This document shows positions 40,926 through 50,366 of a DNA stretch of 64,000 nt, one piece after another. The notes beneath the pieces were generated by a model, which made no database searches, was not told the origin of the DNA, and saw nothing but the letters and a program-made list of their open reading frames with translations. The translations under genes were made by a program, and so were the position numbers. This stretch comes from VXYL01 sp965243095 (lineage in GTDB: Bacteria > Pseudomonadota > Gammaproteobacteria > Pseudomonadales > Azotimanducaceae). Position 1 is the stretch's first letter. Every line of letters begins with the position of its first letter. The stretch lies in assembly GCA_965243095.1 (NCBI GenBank), contig OZ251530.1:3906001-3970000 (forward strand). Reading direction: 5' to 3'.

Positions 40926-43900
40926 TTACGGTCTTGCGGTGGCGGAGAGGTTCGAGAGGTGGCCGGCGGGGCTTTCCAGCAGGCTCATGACGGTGAGCGG
41001 GTTATCGAACGCCACCGTCAGGCGCCACTTGCCCTCGCCGTCGCCCAGCGCGCCTTCCAAGCCCTCGCCGCCGGCTTCGAGCTGTGCGGCGGTGAGCGTC
41101 AGGGCCTCGCCTGCGGGCACGGTGACGGTTAGCGGTTCGGACGCCGCGCCGGCGTGGTCTACGCCGGTGATCGTGGCCATCGCCGGCTCGTCGCCGTTGT
41201 TCGCCAGGCGCAGGAGGCTGCGCTGGTCGCTGGACGCCGGGTGGAACACGGCCACCCGCGCCGCGCCGTCGGCCGTCGAGGTCGTCTCGTGCAGGCTGGT
41301 GACGAAGCCGTCGGCGTGGCGGGCGTAGGTTGCCGCGGCGAGCGTGAGGGTGCCGCTTCGCAGTTCCAAGCGCCACATGCCCTTCGTCGGCGCACCGACG
41401 CCGGACGCCAGGCCCTTCGCGGCGTTGCCGTTCTCCAAGTCGTCCGAGTTGAAGTGCATCGTCGCCCGCGCCGCGAGTCGCAGCCGGACCGGGCCGGCGC
41501 GGACGCCGGCGTCGTCCACGGCTTCGATGTCCACCGTGCCATCCGCCGCGGTCATGTTGGCCACGCGGGCGAAGCCCTCGCGGCCGGCCGGGTTGGTTGC
41601 GGACGGGAACAGCGGCAGCCGCAGCATTTCGCCCGCGGCCGCGCGGAGCGGCGGCGGCGACAGGTTCGAGACGTGCCCGGAGGGGCTTTCGAGGAACGTG
41701 GAGGCCGACAGCGGCCACGGCGCGTGTACGCGCAGGCGCCACTTGCCGGCGCCGTTGCCGAGTCCCGCGCCGGCGGCGCTCCGCGACCGCTCCAGCTGGC
41801 CCGCCCTCAACACCAGCGGGGCGTTCGGCGGTGCCGTGAAGCCGGAGGCGAAGCGGCCGCGGCCGGCGTCGTCCACGCCCCACACGGACATCCGCGCGGC
41901 CTCGGCGCCCGGGTTGAACACGCGCAGCGAGCTGCGCTGCATGCGGTTGCTCGCCGGGTTGAAGAGGAACGCCGAGAGCGAATCCCCTGCGCGCGGCAAC
42001 TCGGCGTGGGCGGCGGTGAGGAAACCGTCCGGGGTGCGTAGGTAGGCCAGAACCTCGATGTCGAGGGCCGACCACAGCAACAACCGCCAGCTACCCTGCG
42101 TCGGCGACCCCAAACCTTCCGCCAGCCCGATCTCGGCGTTGCCGTTTTCCAAGTCCGCGGAGTCGAACCGCGCCGCTGTGCCGGCGGCCAGCGACAGGGA
42201 CACCGGGCCGGCCGTCTGGCCGGCTTCGTCCACGGCCTCCACCAGCACCATGCCGTCCATGTCCGATCGGTTCAGCACGCGCGCCACGCCGCTGCGCCCC
42301 GCCGCGTCCGCAGCCGACGGGAACAGCGGCACGACCCAGCCGAACACCACCGTGACGCCGGCCTCGCGCAACGCAGGGATGTGCCTGCTCAGCGCCGCCG
42401 CGCCCAGCGGATTGCCGCGCAGGCCCAAAGCGCCGCCATCCACAAGCCCGGGGTGTCCGGCCAGTGGCGACACGTCGGCCAGCCGGTTCCAGCCGAGGCG
42501 CAGCCACGACAGCCGCGGCAGTCCGCGCAAGGGCGAGGTGTCCGCGATGCCGTTGCGCGAGAGATCCAGACGCCGCAGCTCCCGCAGTCCCGCGAGGGCC
42601 GAGACATCGACCACGATGTTGCCCGGCAGCCACAGCCGCCGCAGCGCCGAGAGCCCCGCCAGCGGCGTGATGTCCGCGATGCGGTTGTCGCCCAGATGCA
42701 GGTAGATGAGCGAGCCGAGCGCCGACAGCGCCGAGAGGTCCGACAGGCCGTTGCCGTCCAGCCACAACTGCTCGAGCCGCGACAGCCGCGACAACATGGA
42801 GATGTCCTCAAGTCCGTTGCTGGAGAGCGTCAGCGCCTCTAGCCCGGTCAGTCCCGACAGGGGCGACAGGTCGCGCAGCGCGTTGCCGCCCAAGAGCAGT
42901 GTGCGCAAGCTGGTCAGCCGCGACAGATGGGAAACGTCCGTCAGGCCGTTGTCCGAAAGGTCCAGATAGGTTAGCGAGCGCAGCCCCGCCAGGGCCGAAA
43001 CGTCCATGGGCCCGTTGCCCGACAGATCGAGGCGCTCCAGCCGCGCCGCGGACTCCAAACCCCTCAGCGACGACACGCCTGCTCCGCCCACGCTCAGCGA
43101 CCGCAAGGTCAGCAGGTCGCCCGCCGTCAACTCCGCCCCCGGCGGCTTGCCCAGCGCCCGTTCCACCGCGGCCCGAAGCAGCGGGTCGGGCAGCGCCACC
43201 GGCGTCGCCGGGTCGATGAACGTCACCGGGTCCGCCACGGTCACGGACACGCCCGGCCGGCGGACGGCCGCCAACCCGGAGTAGTCGCCGCCGCTGGCCG
43301 AATGGGTGAGGCTCAGGCGCGCTTCCACGTCCGCCGCCGCGCTCACGGTCACGGTCCGCCAAGCAGACCAGTTGGCTGTCGTGAAGGTCAGCATCGCCGG
43401 CTCGACCGTCACTTCCGCGGTCGCCCCTTCCACCGCCACCGTCACCGTCGCGCTCGGCGCCTTGTGCAGGCGGATGGCGTAGGTCGCGCTGCCGCCCGCG
43501 GGCACCCCCAGCGCCGTCGGGTACACATGCAAGCCCGCGCGATCCTGCACCGCCGGATCGTGGCCGTCGACCTTCAGCACCGGGTATTCCGTGTTCGTGC
43601 CGAAGTCCCAAGCGTCGCCGTCGGTGTCGTCCCACGTCGAGTAGATGCCGTCGTAGGTGGTTGGCGTTTGCAGCTCGGTTGTCGTTCTGCCGACTGCGGC
43701 GGCGACGCCGAGGCCGGCGGCGTTCACCAAAGACCGGTCGCCATAGCTGTTGGCTATGCTGCCGCCGCTTCTGTTGCCCACCAGATGGCCTCTTTCGTTC
43801 GAAAAACCGCCGGGAACGCGACCCGCCGCGTAGCTGCCGCTAATGGTCCCGGGGCTATAGTTGACCCCCACCAGCGCCCCACGGTGGCCCCCGCTGCTGT

Positions 43901-44585
43901 TTTGGACTGTGGCGGTGCTGTACGAAGTGCGCACCACGCCTCTGTTGATGCCCAGCAGTCCTCCCATGTACGAATCGTTGCCTAGGCGCACCGTGCCTCC
44001 GCTGACGTAGCAGCCTATTACGGTACCGCTGTTTTGCGCCGCCAACGCACCGGCGAAATCGGAACCTACCCAACTTCCGTTGGACGTCGAATGCATGTTC
44101 GGCGTATGCAGCCCCAGTCCGCGCACAGTCGCGCCCGCTTGAATCGACCCGAACAGCCCCATCTGCCTCGGGGCGCCGGTGACGGTCAGATTGGCAATGA
44201 CATGGCCATTGCCCCGGAAGGTGGAGGCGTAGTCGCCGATGTGCGTCCAGCTGGCGTAGGAACCGGGGTCGTCGCCATCCACGTCGCCGTCGCCGTCGGT
44301 GTCGAAGTCCAGGTTCCGCCGCAGCTCGTAACCCGTGCAGCCCGCGACCGGGCAGCCCATGCCGGTGGCGGGGGTGGGGAAGGCGTTGGCGTAGCTGGTG
44401 GCGTCGCCGGCGTTGTCCGCCGCGCCATTGCCGTTGAGGTCCCAGCGGATGGCGTCGAGCTGGACCAAGCTGCGAACGTCGATGAGACCATCGTCGTCGT
44501 CATCGTAGTCGATGCTCTGCGCGGACGCGCCGGCGGCGCAGATCAGCAGCGCCGCCAGCGCGCCAAGGCGGTAGAGGGGAGACAA
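40926..44585 (-). CDS. Secreted LRR protein 2 (frame disrupted near the start by a 13-nt C tract)
   Basis: A 1,219-residue frame whose only in-frame start here is a TTG at 44585. The expected ATG at 44646, with AGAGGA upstream, is one base out of frame because of a C13 tract. Twelve C would give a leader joining directly to LSPLYRLGALAALLICAAGA, SAQ|S. After the signal peptide come a DTDGDGDVDGDD calcium-type loop, GLUG-like repeats (residues about 120-270), a beta-sandwich with HKAPSATVTVAVEG, nine 22-residue LRRs (nt 42455-43035), and the four-module C-terminus ending ESPAGHLSNLSATARP. It is closely paralogous to the gene at 44776. It is either phase-variable OFF, expressed weakly from TTG, or a sequence miscount. 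Confidence 0.8.
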   Translation of the reverse strand: MSPLYRLGALAALLICAAGASAQSIDYDDDDDGLIDVRSLVQLDAIRWDLNGNGAADNAGDATSYANAFPTPATGMGCPVAGCTGYELRRNLDFDTDGDGDVDGDDPGSYASWTHIGDYASTFRGNGHVIANLTVTGAPRQMGLFGSIQAGATVRGLGLHTPNMHSTSNGSWVGSDFAGALAAQNSGTVIGCYVSGGTVRLGNDSYMGGLLGINRGVVRTSYSTATVQNSSGGHRGALVGVNYSPGTISGSYAAGRVPGGFSNERGHLVGNRSGGSIANSYGDRSLVNAAGLGVAAAVGRTTTELQTPTTYDGIYSTWDDTDGDAWDFGTNTEYPVLKVDGHDPAVQDRAGLHVYPTALGVPAGGSATYAIRLHKAPSATVTVAVEGATAEVTVEPAMLTFTTANWSAWRTVTVSAAADVEARLSLTHSASGGDYSGLAAVRRPGVSVTVADPVTFIDPATPVALPDPLLRAAVERALGKPPGAELTAGDLLTLRSLSVGGAGVSSLRGLESAARLERLDLSGNGPMDVSALAGLRSLTYLDLSDNGLTDVSHLSRLTSLRTLLLGGNALRDLSPLSGLTGLEALTLSSNGLEDISMLSRLSRLEQLWLDGNGLSDLSALSALGSLIYLHLGDNRIADITPLAGLSALRRLWLPGNIVVDVSALAGLRELRRLDLSRNGIADTSPLRGLPRLSWLRLGWNRLADVSPLAGHPGLVDGGALGLRGNPLGAAALSRHIPALREAGVTVVFGWVVPLFPSAADAAGRSGVARVLNRSDMDGMVLVEAVDEAGQTAGPVSLSLAAGTAARFDSADLENGNAEIGLAEGLGSPTQGSWRLLLWSALDIEVLAYLRTPDGFLTAAHAELPRAGDSLSAFLFNPASNRMQRSSLRVFNPGAEAARMSVWGVDDAGRGRFASGFTAPPNAPLVLRAGQLERSRSAAGAGLGNGAGKWRLRVHAPWPLSASTFLESPSGHVSNLSPPPLRAAAGEMLRLPLFPSATNPAGREGFARVANMTAADGTVDIEAVDDAGVRAGPVRLRLAARATMHFNSDDLENGNAAKGLASGVGAPTKGMWRLELRSGTLTLAAATYARHADGFVTSLHETTSTADGAARVAVFHPASSDQRSLLRLANNGDEPAMATITGVDHAGAASEPLTVTVPAGEALTLTAAQLEAGGEGLEGALGDGEGKWRLTVAFDNPLTVMSLLESPAGHLSNLSATARP

Positions 44586-44620
44586 ACGTCGCTCGCTCGT
44601 CCAGACCGCCCTGCTGGATC

Positions 44621-44633
44621 GGGGGGGGGGGGG
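44621..44633 (-). repeat. C13 homopolymer tract after the start of LRR gene 2
   Basis: Thirteen G on the plus strand, read as C on the coding strand, beginning 12 bases after the first base of the ATG at 44646. Tract lengths of 12 or 15 would join the ATG to the long frame; 13 and 14 would not. Such long single-base tracts are classic slippage sites for phase variation. Confidence 0.92.
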
Positions 44634-44775
44634 TAATGATCTTCATCGGCTTGAATCCTCTCATCCGCCTGTCTCCGTCGAACCAAAGGCACCGTTGCAC
44701 AACGCCACAACCTTGGGCCATCGCGCAGCGTGACGTGGGATTCTACTGCAACCGAGCGTGGCGCGGCCCAGCGGC

Positions 44776-47700
44776 TTACGGCCTTGCGGTGGCGGAGAGG
44801 TTCGAGAGGTGGCCGGCGGGGCTTTCCATCAGGCTCATGACGGTGAGCGGGTTGTCGAACTCCACCGTGAGGCGCCACTTGCCGTCGCCATCGCCCAGCG
44901 TGCCCTCCAAGCCCTCGCCGCCGTCTTCGAGTTGCGCGGCGGTGAGCGTCAGCGCTTCGCCCGCCGGCACGGTGACGGTTAGCGGTTCCGCGGCCGCGCC
45001 GGTATCGTCCAGGCTGGTGATCGTCGCCATCGCCAGCTCTTCGCCGTTGTTCGCCAGGCGCAGCAGGCTTCGCCGATCGCTGGACGCCGGGTGGAACATC
45101 GCCACGCGCACCGCGCCTTCCGCCGTCGGGGCCGTCTCGTGCAGGCTGGTCACGAAGCCGTCGGCGTGGCGGGCGTAGGTTGCCGCGGCGATTGCGAGGG
45201 TGCTGCTTTGCAATTCGAGACGCCACGCACCTTTCGTCGGCGCGCCAACGCCGGACGCCAGGCCCTTCGCGGCGTTGCCGTTCTCCAAGTCGTCCGAGTT
45301 GAAGTGCGTTGTGGCCCGCGCCGCGAGTTGCAGCCGGACCGGGCCGGTGCGAACGCCGGCGTCGTCCACGGCTTCGATGTCCACCATGCCTTCCGCCGCG
45401 GTCATGTTCGCCACGCGGGCGAAGCCCTCGCGGCCGGCCGGGTTCGTCGCCGCGGGGAACAGCGGCAGCCGCAGCATTTCGCCGGCGGCCGCGCGCAGTG
45501 GCGGCGGCGACAGGTTGGAGACGTGTCCGCTGGGGCTTTCCAGCCACGAGGACGCCGACAGCGGCCAGGTTGCGGCCACGCGCAGGCGCCACTTGCCGGC
45601 GCCGTTGCCCAAACCCGCGCCGGCCGCGCCCCGCGGCCGCTCCAGCTGCCCCGCCGTCAACACCAGCGGCGCGTTCGACGGCACCGTGAAGCCGGTCGCC
45701 AGCCGGCCCTTGCCGGCGTCGTCCACGCCCCACACGGACATCCGCGCGAACGCGGCGCCCGGGTTGAACACGCGCAGCGAGCTGCGCTGCATGCGGTTGC
45801 TCCGCGGGTTGAAGAGGAACGCCGAGAGCGAATCCCCGGTGCGCGGCAACTCGGGATGCGCGGCGGTGAGGAAGCCGTCCGGTGTGCGCATGTACGCAAG
45901 AACCTCGATGTCGAGAACCGACCACAGAAGCAGCCGCCAGCTACCCCGCGTCGGCGGGCCCAAGCCTTCGACCAGCCCAAGCTCCGCGTTGCCGTTCTCC
46001 AAGTCCGCGGAATCGAATTGCGCCGCCGCGCCGGCGGCCAGCGAAAGCGGCACCGGGCCGAACGTCCGCCCGGTCTCGTCCACCGCCTCCACCAGCACCG
46101 TGCCGGCCATGTCCGAGCGGTTCAGCACACGCGCCACGCCGCTGCGCCCTGCCGCATCCGCCGCCGACGGGAACAGCGGCACCGCCCAGCCGAACACCAC
46201 CGTGGCGCCGGCTTCGCGCAGCGCCGGAATGTGCCTATCCAGCGCCGCTGCGCCCAGCGGATTGCCGCGCAGGCCCAGCGCGCCGCCGTCGGCAAGCCCC
46301 CGGTGTCCGGCGAGCCGCGACACGTCCGCTAGCTGGTTCCAACCCAAGCGCAGCCATGACAACAGCGGCAGCCCCGCCAGCGGCGAGGCGTCGGCGATGC
46401 GGTTGCGCGACAGATCCAGCCGCATCAGCTTCCGCAATCCCGCCAGCGCGGAAACGTCAACCACGGCGTTGTTCGGCAGCCACAGACGCCGCAGCTCGGA
46501 AAGCGCGGCGAGCGGCGAGAGATCGGCGATGCGGTTGTCGCCTAGATGCAGATAGATCAGCGAGCGCAGGCCCGCCAGCGCCGAGACGTCCGCCAACCCG
46601 TTGCCGTTCAGCCACAACTGCTCAAGCCGCTGCAGCCGCGACAGCGGCGACAGGTCGCGCACCGGGTTGCCGCCCAGCAGCAGCGTCCGCAGGCTTGTCA
46701 GCCCGGCCAGCGCCGAGATGTCCGTCAACCCGTTGTCCGACAGGTCGAGGTGCTCCAGCCGCGCTGCCGACGCCAACCCCGTCAGCGACGACACGCCCGC
46801 TCCGTCCACGCTCAGCGACCGCAAAGTCAGCAGGTCACCCACCGTCAACGACGCTCCCGGCTGCTTGCCCAGCGCCCGTTCCACCGCGGCCCGAAGCAGC
46901 GGATCGGGCAGCGCCGCCGGCGCCGCCGGGTCGAACGTCACCGCGTATCCCGCGGCCACGTCCACGCCCGGCCGGCGGATGGCCGCCAAGTCGGAGTAGC
47001 CGCCGCCGGTGGCCGAATGGGCAAGAGTCACGCGTGCGTCCAAGCCCGCCGCCGCGCTCACGGTCACGGTCTGCTCGGTAGGCCAGTTGACCGTTGTGAA
47101 GGTCAGCGTCGCCGGCTCGACCGTCACTTCCTCGGTCGCCCCTTCCACCATCACCGTCACCGTCGCGCTCGGCGCCTTGTGCAGGCGGATCGCGTAGGTC
47201 GCGCGGCCGCCCTCGGGCACCGACAGCGCGGTCGGTTGTACATGCAGGCCCGGGCGCTGCACCGCGGGATCGTGGCCGTCGAACTTCAGCACCGGGTATT
47301 CCGTCCTCGTGCCGAAATCCCAAGCATCGCCGTCGGTGTCGTCCCACGTCGAGTAGATGCCGGTGTAGGCCGTTACCTCTTGCAGCTGGCTCGTGGTCTT
47401 GCCAAGATTGCCGCTGACTTGGCTGCCTACCGCACTGGAGATCGTGTTGTCCCAGTAGCTGTTGGCGATGGCGTTGCGCCCGGAAGGCCAGGCATTGCTC
47501 GTGAGGCCGCCTAGGTTCGTGCCGCTGACGCTTGCCGCGGCATAGCTGGTGCGGATCCTGCCGTTCACGTTCGTGAACGGCGGGCTGGCCCGGTCGGCTG
47601 TGCTCACCCCGGCCAAGCCGCCCGCGCTGAAACTGGGGCCGACGGAGGCTGTCGCGTAGCTGGTGCGCACCCAGCTTTGGTTGCGACCCACCAGTCCACC

Positions 47701-48342
47701 CACGACCGCGTTTCCCGCTGCCGAGCTGACCGTCCCGCCAAGGACATAGCAGCCGACGATCGTGCCATCGTTCCGGCCCGCCAATGCGCCCACGTCGGTC
47801 ACACCGACGGCACCGGGACGACTCACCGTTGGCGCGATCAACCCCACCCCACGCACCGTGGCGCTCGAGCCGAGGACCCCGAACAGGCCCACCCTGTTGC
47901 CCGAGTTGCTCATCCGCAAGTTCGATATGGTGTGGCCGTTGCCGCGAAACGTCGCCGTGAAGGTGCCGCCGATGGGGCCGAAGTTCGTGTAGGAGCCCGG
48001 GTCCATGTTGTCCACGTCGCCATCGCCATCCGTGTCGAAATCCAAGTTTCGCCGCAGCTCGTAGCCCATGCAGCCGGTGCTGGGGCAACCCATGCCGGTG
48101 GCGGGGGTCGGGAAGGCGTTGCTGTAGTTCGTGGCGTCGCCGGCGTTGTCCGCCGCGCCGTTGCCGTTGAGGTCCCAACGGATGGCGTTGAGTTGCACCA
48201 AGCTGCGCACGTCGATCAAGCGGTTGTCGTTGTCGTCGTAGTCGATGGTTTGCGCGGACGCGCCGGTGGCGGCGAGCAGCAGCGCCGCCAGCCCGCCAAG
48301 GCGGCGGAGGGGAGCAAAGCGCCGCCTGTGATGGCTCTTCAT
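44776..48342 (-). CDS. Secreted LRR protein 3
   Basis: A 1,188-residue secreted protein. It begins MKSHHRRRFAPLRRLGGLAA and has a signal peptide cleaved at ASA|QT (residue 30). The acidic YDDNDNRLIDVRSLVQLNAI segment, a DTDGDGDVDNMD calcium-type loop, and GLUG-like repeats (VGALAGRNDGTIVGCYVLGG and following) come next. Then a beta-sandwich domain, seven 22-residue leucine-rich repeats (nt about 46305-46762) and the four-module C-terminal region follow, ending ESPAGHLSNLSATARP. The ATG at 48342 follows AAGGAGATCCG. This copy has no homopolymer tract, so it shows what the intact N-terminus of the family looks like. Adhesion or binding outside the cell is inferred from the domains. Confidence 0.86.
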   Translation of the reverse strand: MKSHHRRRFAPLRRLGGLAALLLAATGASAQTIDYDDNDNRLIDVRSLVQLNAIRWDLNGNGAADNAGDATNYSNAFPTPATGMGCPSTGCMGYELRRNLDFDTDGDGDVDNMDPGSYTNFGPIGGTFTATFRGNGHTISNLRMSNSGNRVGLFGVLGSSATVRGVGLIAPTVSRPGAVGVTDVGALAGRNDGTIVGCYVLGGTVSSAAGNAVVGGLVGRNQSWVRTSYATASVGPSFSAGGLAGVSTADRASPPFTNVNGRIRTSYAAASVSGTNLGGLTSNAWPSGRNAIANSYWDNTISSAVGSQVSGNLGKTTSQLQEVTAYTGIYSTWDDTDGDAWDFGTRTEYPVLKFDGHDPAVQRPGLHVQPTALSVPEGGRATYAIRLHKAPSATVTVMVEGATEEVTVEPATLTFTTVNWPTEQTVTVSAAAGLDARVTLAHSATGGGYSDLAAIRRPGVDVAAGYAVTFDPAAPAALPDPLLRAAVERALGKQPGASLTVGDLLTLRSLSVDGAGVSSLTGLASAARLEHLDLSDNGLTDISALAGLTSLRTLLLGGNPVRDLSPLSRLQRLEQLWLNGNGLADVSALAGLRSLIYLHLGDNRIADLSPLAALSELRRLWLPNNAVVDVSALAGLRKLMRLDLSRNRIADASPLAGLPLLSWLRLGWNQLADVSRLAGHRGLADGGALGLRGNPLGAAALDRHIPALREAGATVVFGWAVPLFPSAADAAGRSGVARVLNRSDMAGTVLVEAVDETGRTFGPVPLSLAAGAAAQFDSADLENGNAELGLVEGLGPPTRGSWRLLLWSVLDIEVLAYMRTPDGFLTAAHPELPRTGDSLSAFLFNPRSNRMQRSSLRVFNPGAAFARMSVWGVDDAGKGRLATGFTVPSNAPLVLTAGQLERPRGAAGAGLGNGAGKWRLRVAATWPLSASSWLESPSGHVSNLSPPPLRAAAGEMLRLPLFPAATNPAGREGFARVANMTAAEGMVDIEAVDDAGVRTGPVRLQLAARATTHFNSDDLENGNAAKGLASGVGAPTKGAWRLELQSSTLAIAAATYARHADGFVTSLHETAPTAEGAVRVAMFHPASSDRRSLLRLANNGEELAMATITSLDDTGAAAEPLTVTVPAGEALTLTAAQLEDGGEGLEGTLGDGDGKWRLTVEFDNPLTVMSLMESPAGHLSNLSATARP

Positions 48343-48476
48343 CGGATCTCCTTGCCCTTTCCAAGGTCGGGCCAGCAGCAGCGACTTGGCGGATGCTATA
48401 CGCTACTTTCGTTGCGTGGCAAGAACTTCGTGACGGGGTGACGGGAAGAGCGGTGACAGAAGCGGTGACAGAGCTG

Positions 48477-50366
48477 ATGCGTTGGGAAGTGCGCGAGCGC
48501 TCGGTTTTCGCCGACGGGCGCGCGTTTGGCGGCCACGGGCCATTTGCGGTGGTCAAGGGGTGCGCCCACTATCGATTCCACCCGGACGATGCGCGCAATC
48601 AAGGCATCGTCGATCTGTCGCTTGCGCCGCGCGATGCGGCCGGCTGGGTGCGCTGCCGCGGGGACTTCACGCTGATCGCGCCGCGCAACGCCGCGCCGGG
48701 CGGCAAGTTGCTGGTGGATGTGCCGAATCGCGGGCGGCCGCTGGCCCACGCCATGTTGAACGGCGCGGCGGAGGCGAACGACGCCGGCGACGGGCTGTTG
48801 TTTCGGCGCGGCTTCGCAATCGCCTCGATCGGTTGGCAGTGGGATGTGGCGGAAGGTCTGGGTTTCGACGCGCCGCCGGTGCTGCAAGACGGCGAACCCG
48901 TTGAAGGCGACGTGGTGTGCCGGGTGCAGCCGGGCAGCGACCGGTCGTTCGTGTTCTTCGGCCAGCTCGGCAACGTGACCTATCCGCCGCTGCCGAACGG
49001 CGGCCCGAGTGCCCGCCTGTACGAGCGGGCGGACGACAACGCGCCGCTTGTGGAGCTGCCGCGCTCGTCGTGGCGCTTTGCCCGGGAACGCGGCGGCGTG
49101 TTGGAGGCCAGCGACCGCTGCATCCACAAAGACGGCGGTTTCGAGAAAGGGCGCGTCCACATCCTCGTCTACCGGGCCAGCGGGGCCCGTGTCACCGGCT
49201 GCGGCCTGCTGGCGCTGCGCGACGCCGCGGCGAGCCTTCGCGCCGGGGAAGGGCCGAACGGCGCGGCGTTCGGGCGCGTTTTCGCTTTCGGCGCGTCGCA
49301 GACCGGGCGTGTGCTGCGGCACCTGCTGCACCTTGGGCTGAACGACGCTCCGGGCGGCGGGCGGGTGTTCGACGGCGTCCACATCCACATCGCCGGGGCG
49401 CAGCGGGGCGACTTCAACCATCGCTTCGCGCAGCCATCGAGCGCCGGCGTGCCGGCCGCCGGGCAACTGTTTCCGTTTGCCGGCGCGGTGCTGCGCGACC
49501 CGGCGAGTGGCGCGGAGGATGGCTTGCATCGGCGGGTGCAAAGTCGCGGCGTGACGCCCAAGGTGGTGGCCACGAACACGTCGTGGGAGTACTGGCGCGG
49601 CGATGCGGCGCTGGCGCACATCCGCCCGGATGGCGCGGCGGATCTGCCGGAGGGGCCCGAGGAGCGCCACTACCTGTTCGCCGGCACCCACCACATCGGC
49701 GGTGTGCTGCCACCCACCAACACGTTCGCGCTGACCGGGGAGAAGACGCGCCACACCTTCAACATGGTGGATCACTCGCCGCTCACGCGCGCCGCCTTCG
49801 CCAACTTGGATGCTTGGGTGTCGCGGGGCGAGCCGCCGCCGGCTTCGGCGGTGCCGAGGATCGCCGACGGCACGCTGGTTGGCCGCGGCGCGGTGTTGGC
49901 GAAGTTCGAGGCCAAGGGCATCGCCGGTTTGGACCCGGCGCGGCTGGGCGGCCTCTCGGCGCTTGACCTCGGGCCGCGCGCGGCTCGCGGCGTGTGTGCT
50001 TTTCCCGCCAAGGAGGGCGCACCCTACCCGCGCTTGGTGTGCGACGTGGACGAGACCTTGAACGAGGTGTCCGGTTTGCGTCTGCCGGACATCGGCGTTC
50101 CCGTGGGTTGCCACACCGGTTGGAATCCCCGGCACCCCGACAACGGCGCGCCGGAGTTGCCGGCGATCTTCGTGGGTTTCACCCGCTTCGCAGCCGCGGC
50201 CGAATTGCTTCCCGCCGCCGAATACGAGGCGCGGGTTCGTGCTTGGACGCGCCGTTTGGTGGCGGCCCGGCACATCCTCGCCGAGGACGAGGAGCGGGTG
50301 GTGCGGAACTGCTTGGCGCGTTACGCCATCGCCGCGAAGCAAGGGGGTGCCAGCGGTGACGGTTGA
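48477..50366 (+). CDS. Alpha/beta hydrolase domain-containing protein (PF20091-like)
   Basis: A 629-residue protein of the long alpha/beta-hydrolase-domain family often found in xenobiotic or polyester degraders. It opens MRWEVRERSVFADGRAFGGH and has the family blocks VDLSLAPRDAAGWVRCRGDF, LLVDVPNRGRPLA, GFAIASIGWQWDV and AFGASQTGRVLRHLLHLGLN. The last one contains G-A-S-Q-T-G, the nucleophile elbow with Ser. HIAGAQRGDFNHRFAQPS and AGTHHIGG are also family segments. No signal peptide is visible. The ATG at 48477 was chosen by homology; upstream in-frame GTGs at 48453 and 48465 are possible. The natural ester substrate is unknown. It overlaps the following glycosyltransferase gene. Confidence 0.82.
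   Translation: MRWEVRERSVFADGRAFGGHGPFAVVKGCAHYRFHPDDARNQGIVDLSLAPRDAAGWVRCRGDFTLIAPRNAAPGGKLLVDVPNRGRPLAHAMLNGAAEANDAGDGLLFRRGFAIASIGWQWDVAEGLGFDAPPVLQDGEPVEGDVVCRVQPGSDRSFVFFGQLGNVTYPPLPNGGPSARLYERADDNAPLVELPRSSWRFARERGGVLEASDRCIHKDGGFEKGRVHILVYRASGARVTGCGLLALRDAAASLRAGEGPNGAAFGRVFAFGASQTGRVLRHLLHLGLNDAPGGGRVFDGVHIHIAGAQRGDFNHRFAQPSSAGVPAAGQLFPFAGAVLRDPASGAEDGLHRRVQSRGVTPKVVATNTSWEYWRGDAALAHIRPDGAADLPEGPEERHYLFAGTHHIGGVLPPTNTFALTGEKTRHTFNMVDHSPLTRAAFANLDAWVSRGEPPPASAVPRIADGTLVGRGAVLAKFEAKGIAGLDPARLGGLSALDLGPRAARGVCAFPAKEGAPYPRLVCDVDETLNEVSGLRLPDIGVPVGCHTGWNPRHPDNGAPELPAIFVGFTRFAAAAELLPAAEYEARVRAWTRRLVAARHILAEDEERVVRNCLARYAIAAKQGGASGDG

Noticed and set aside
40926..44585. LRR gene 2 as a plain pseudogene
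   Set aside because: Beyond the start region the whole 1,200-codon frame is intact and closely matches its paralogue; a single homopolymer change restores the start, so a switch or miscount fits better than decay.
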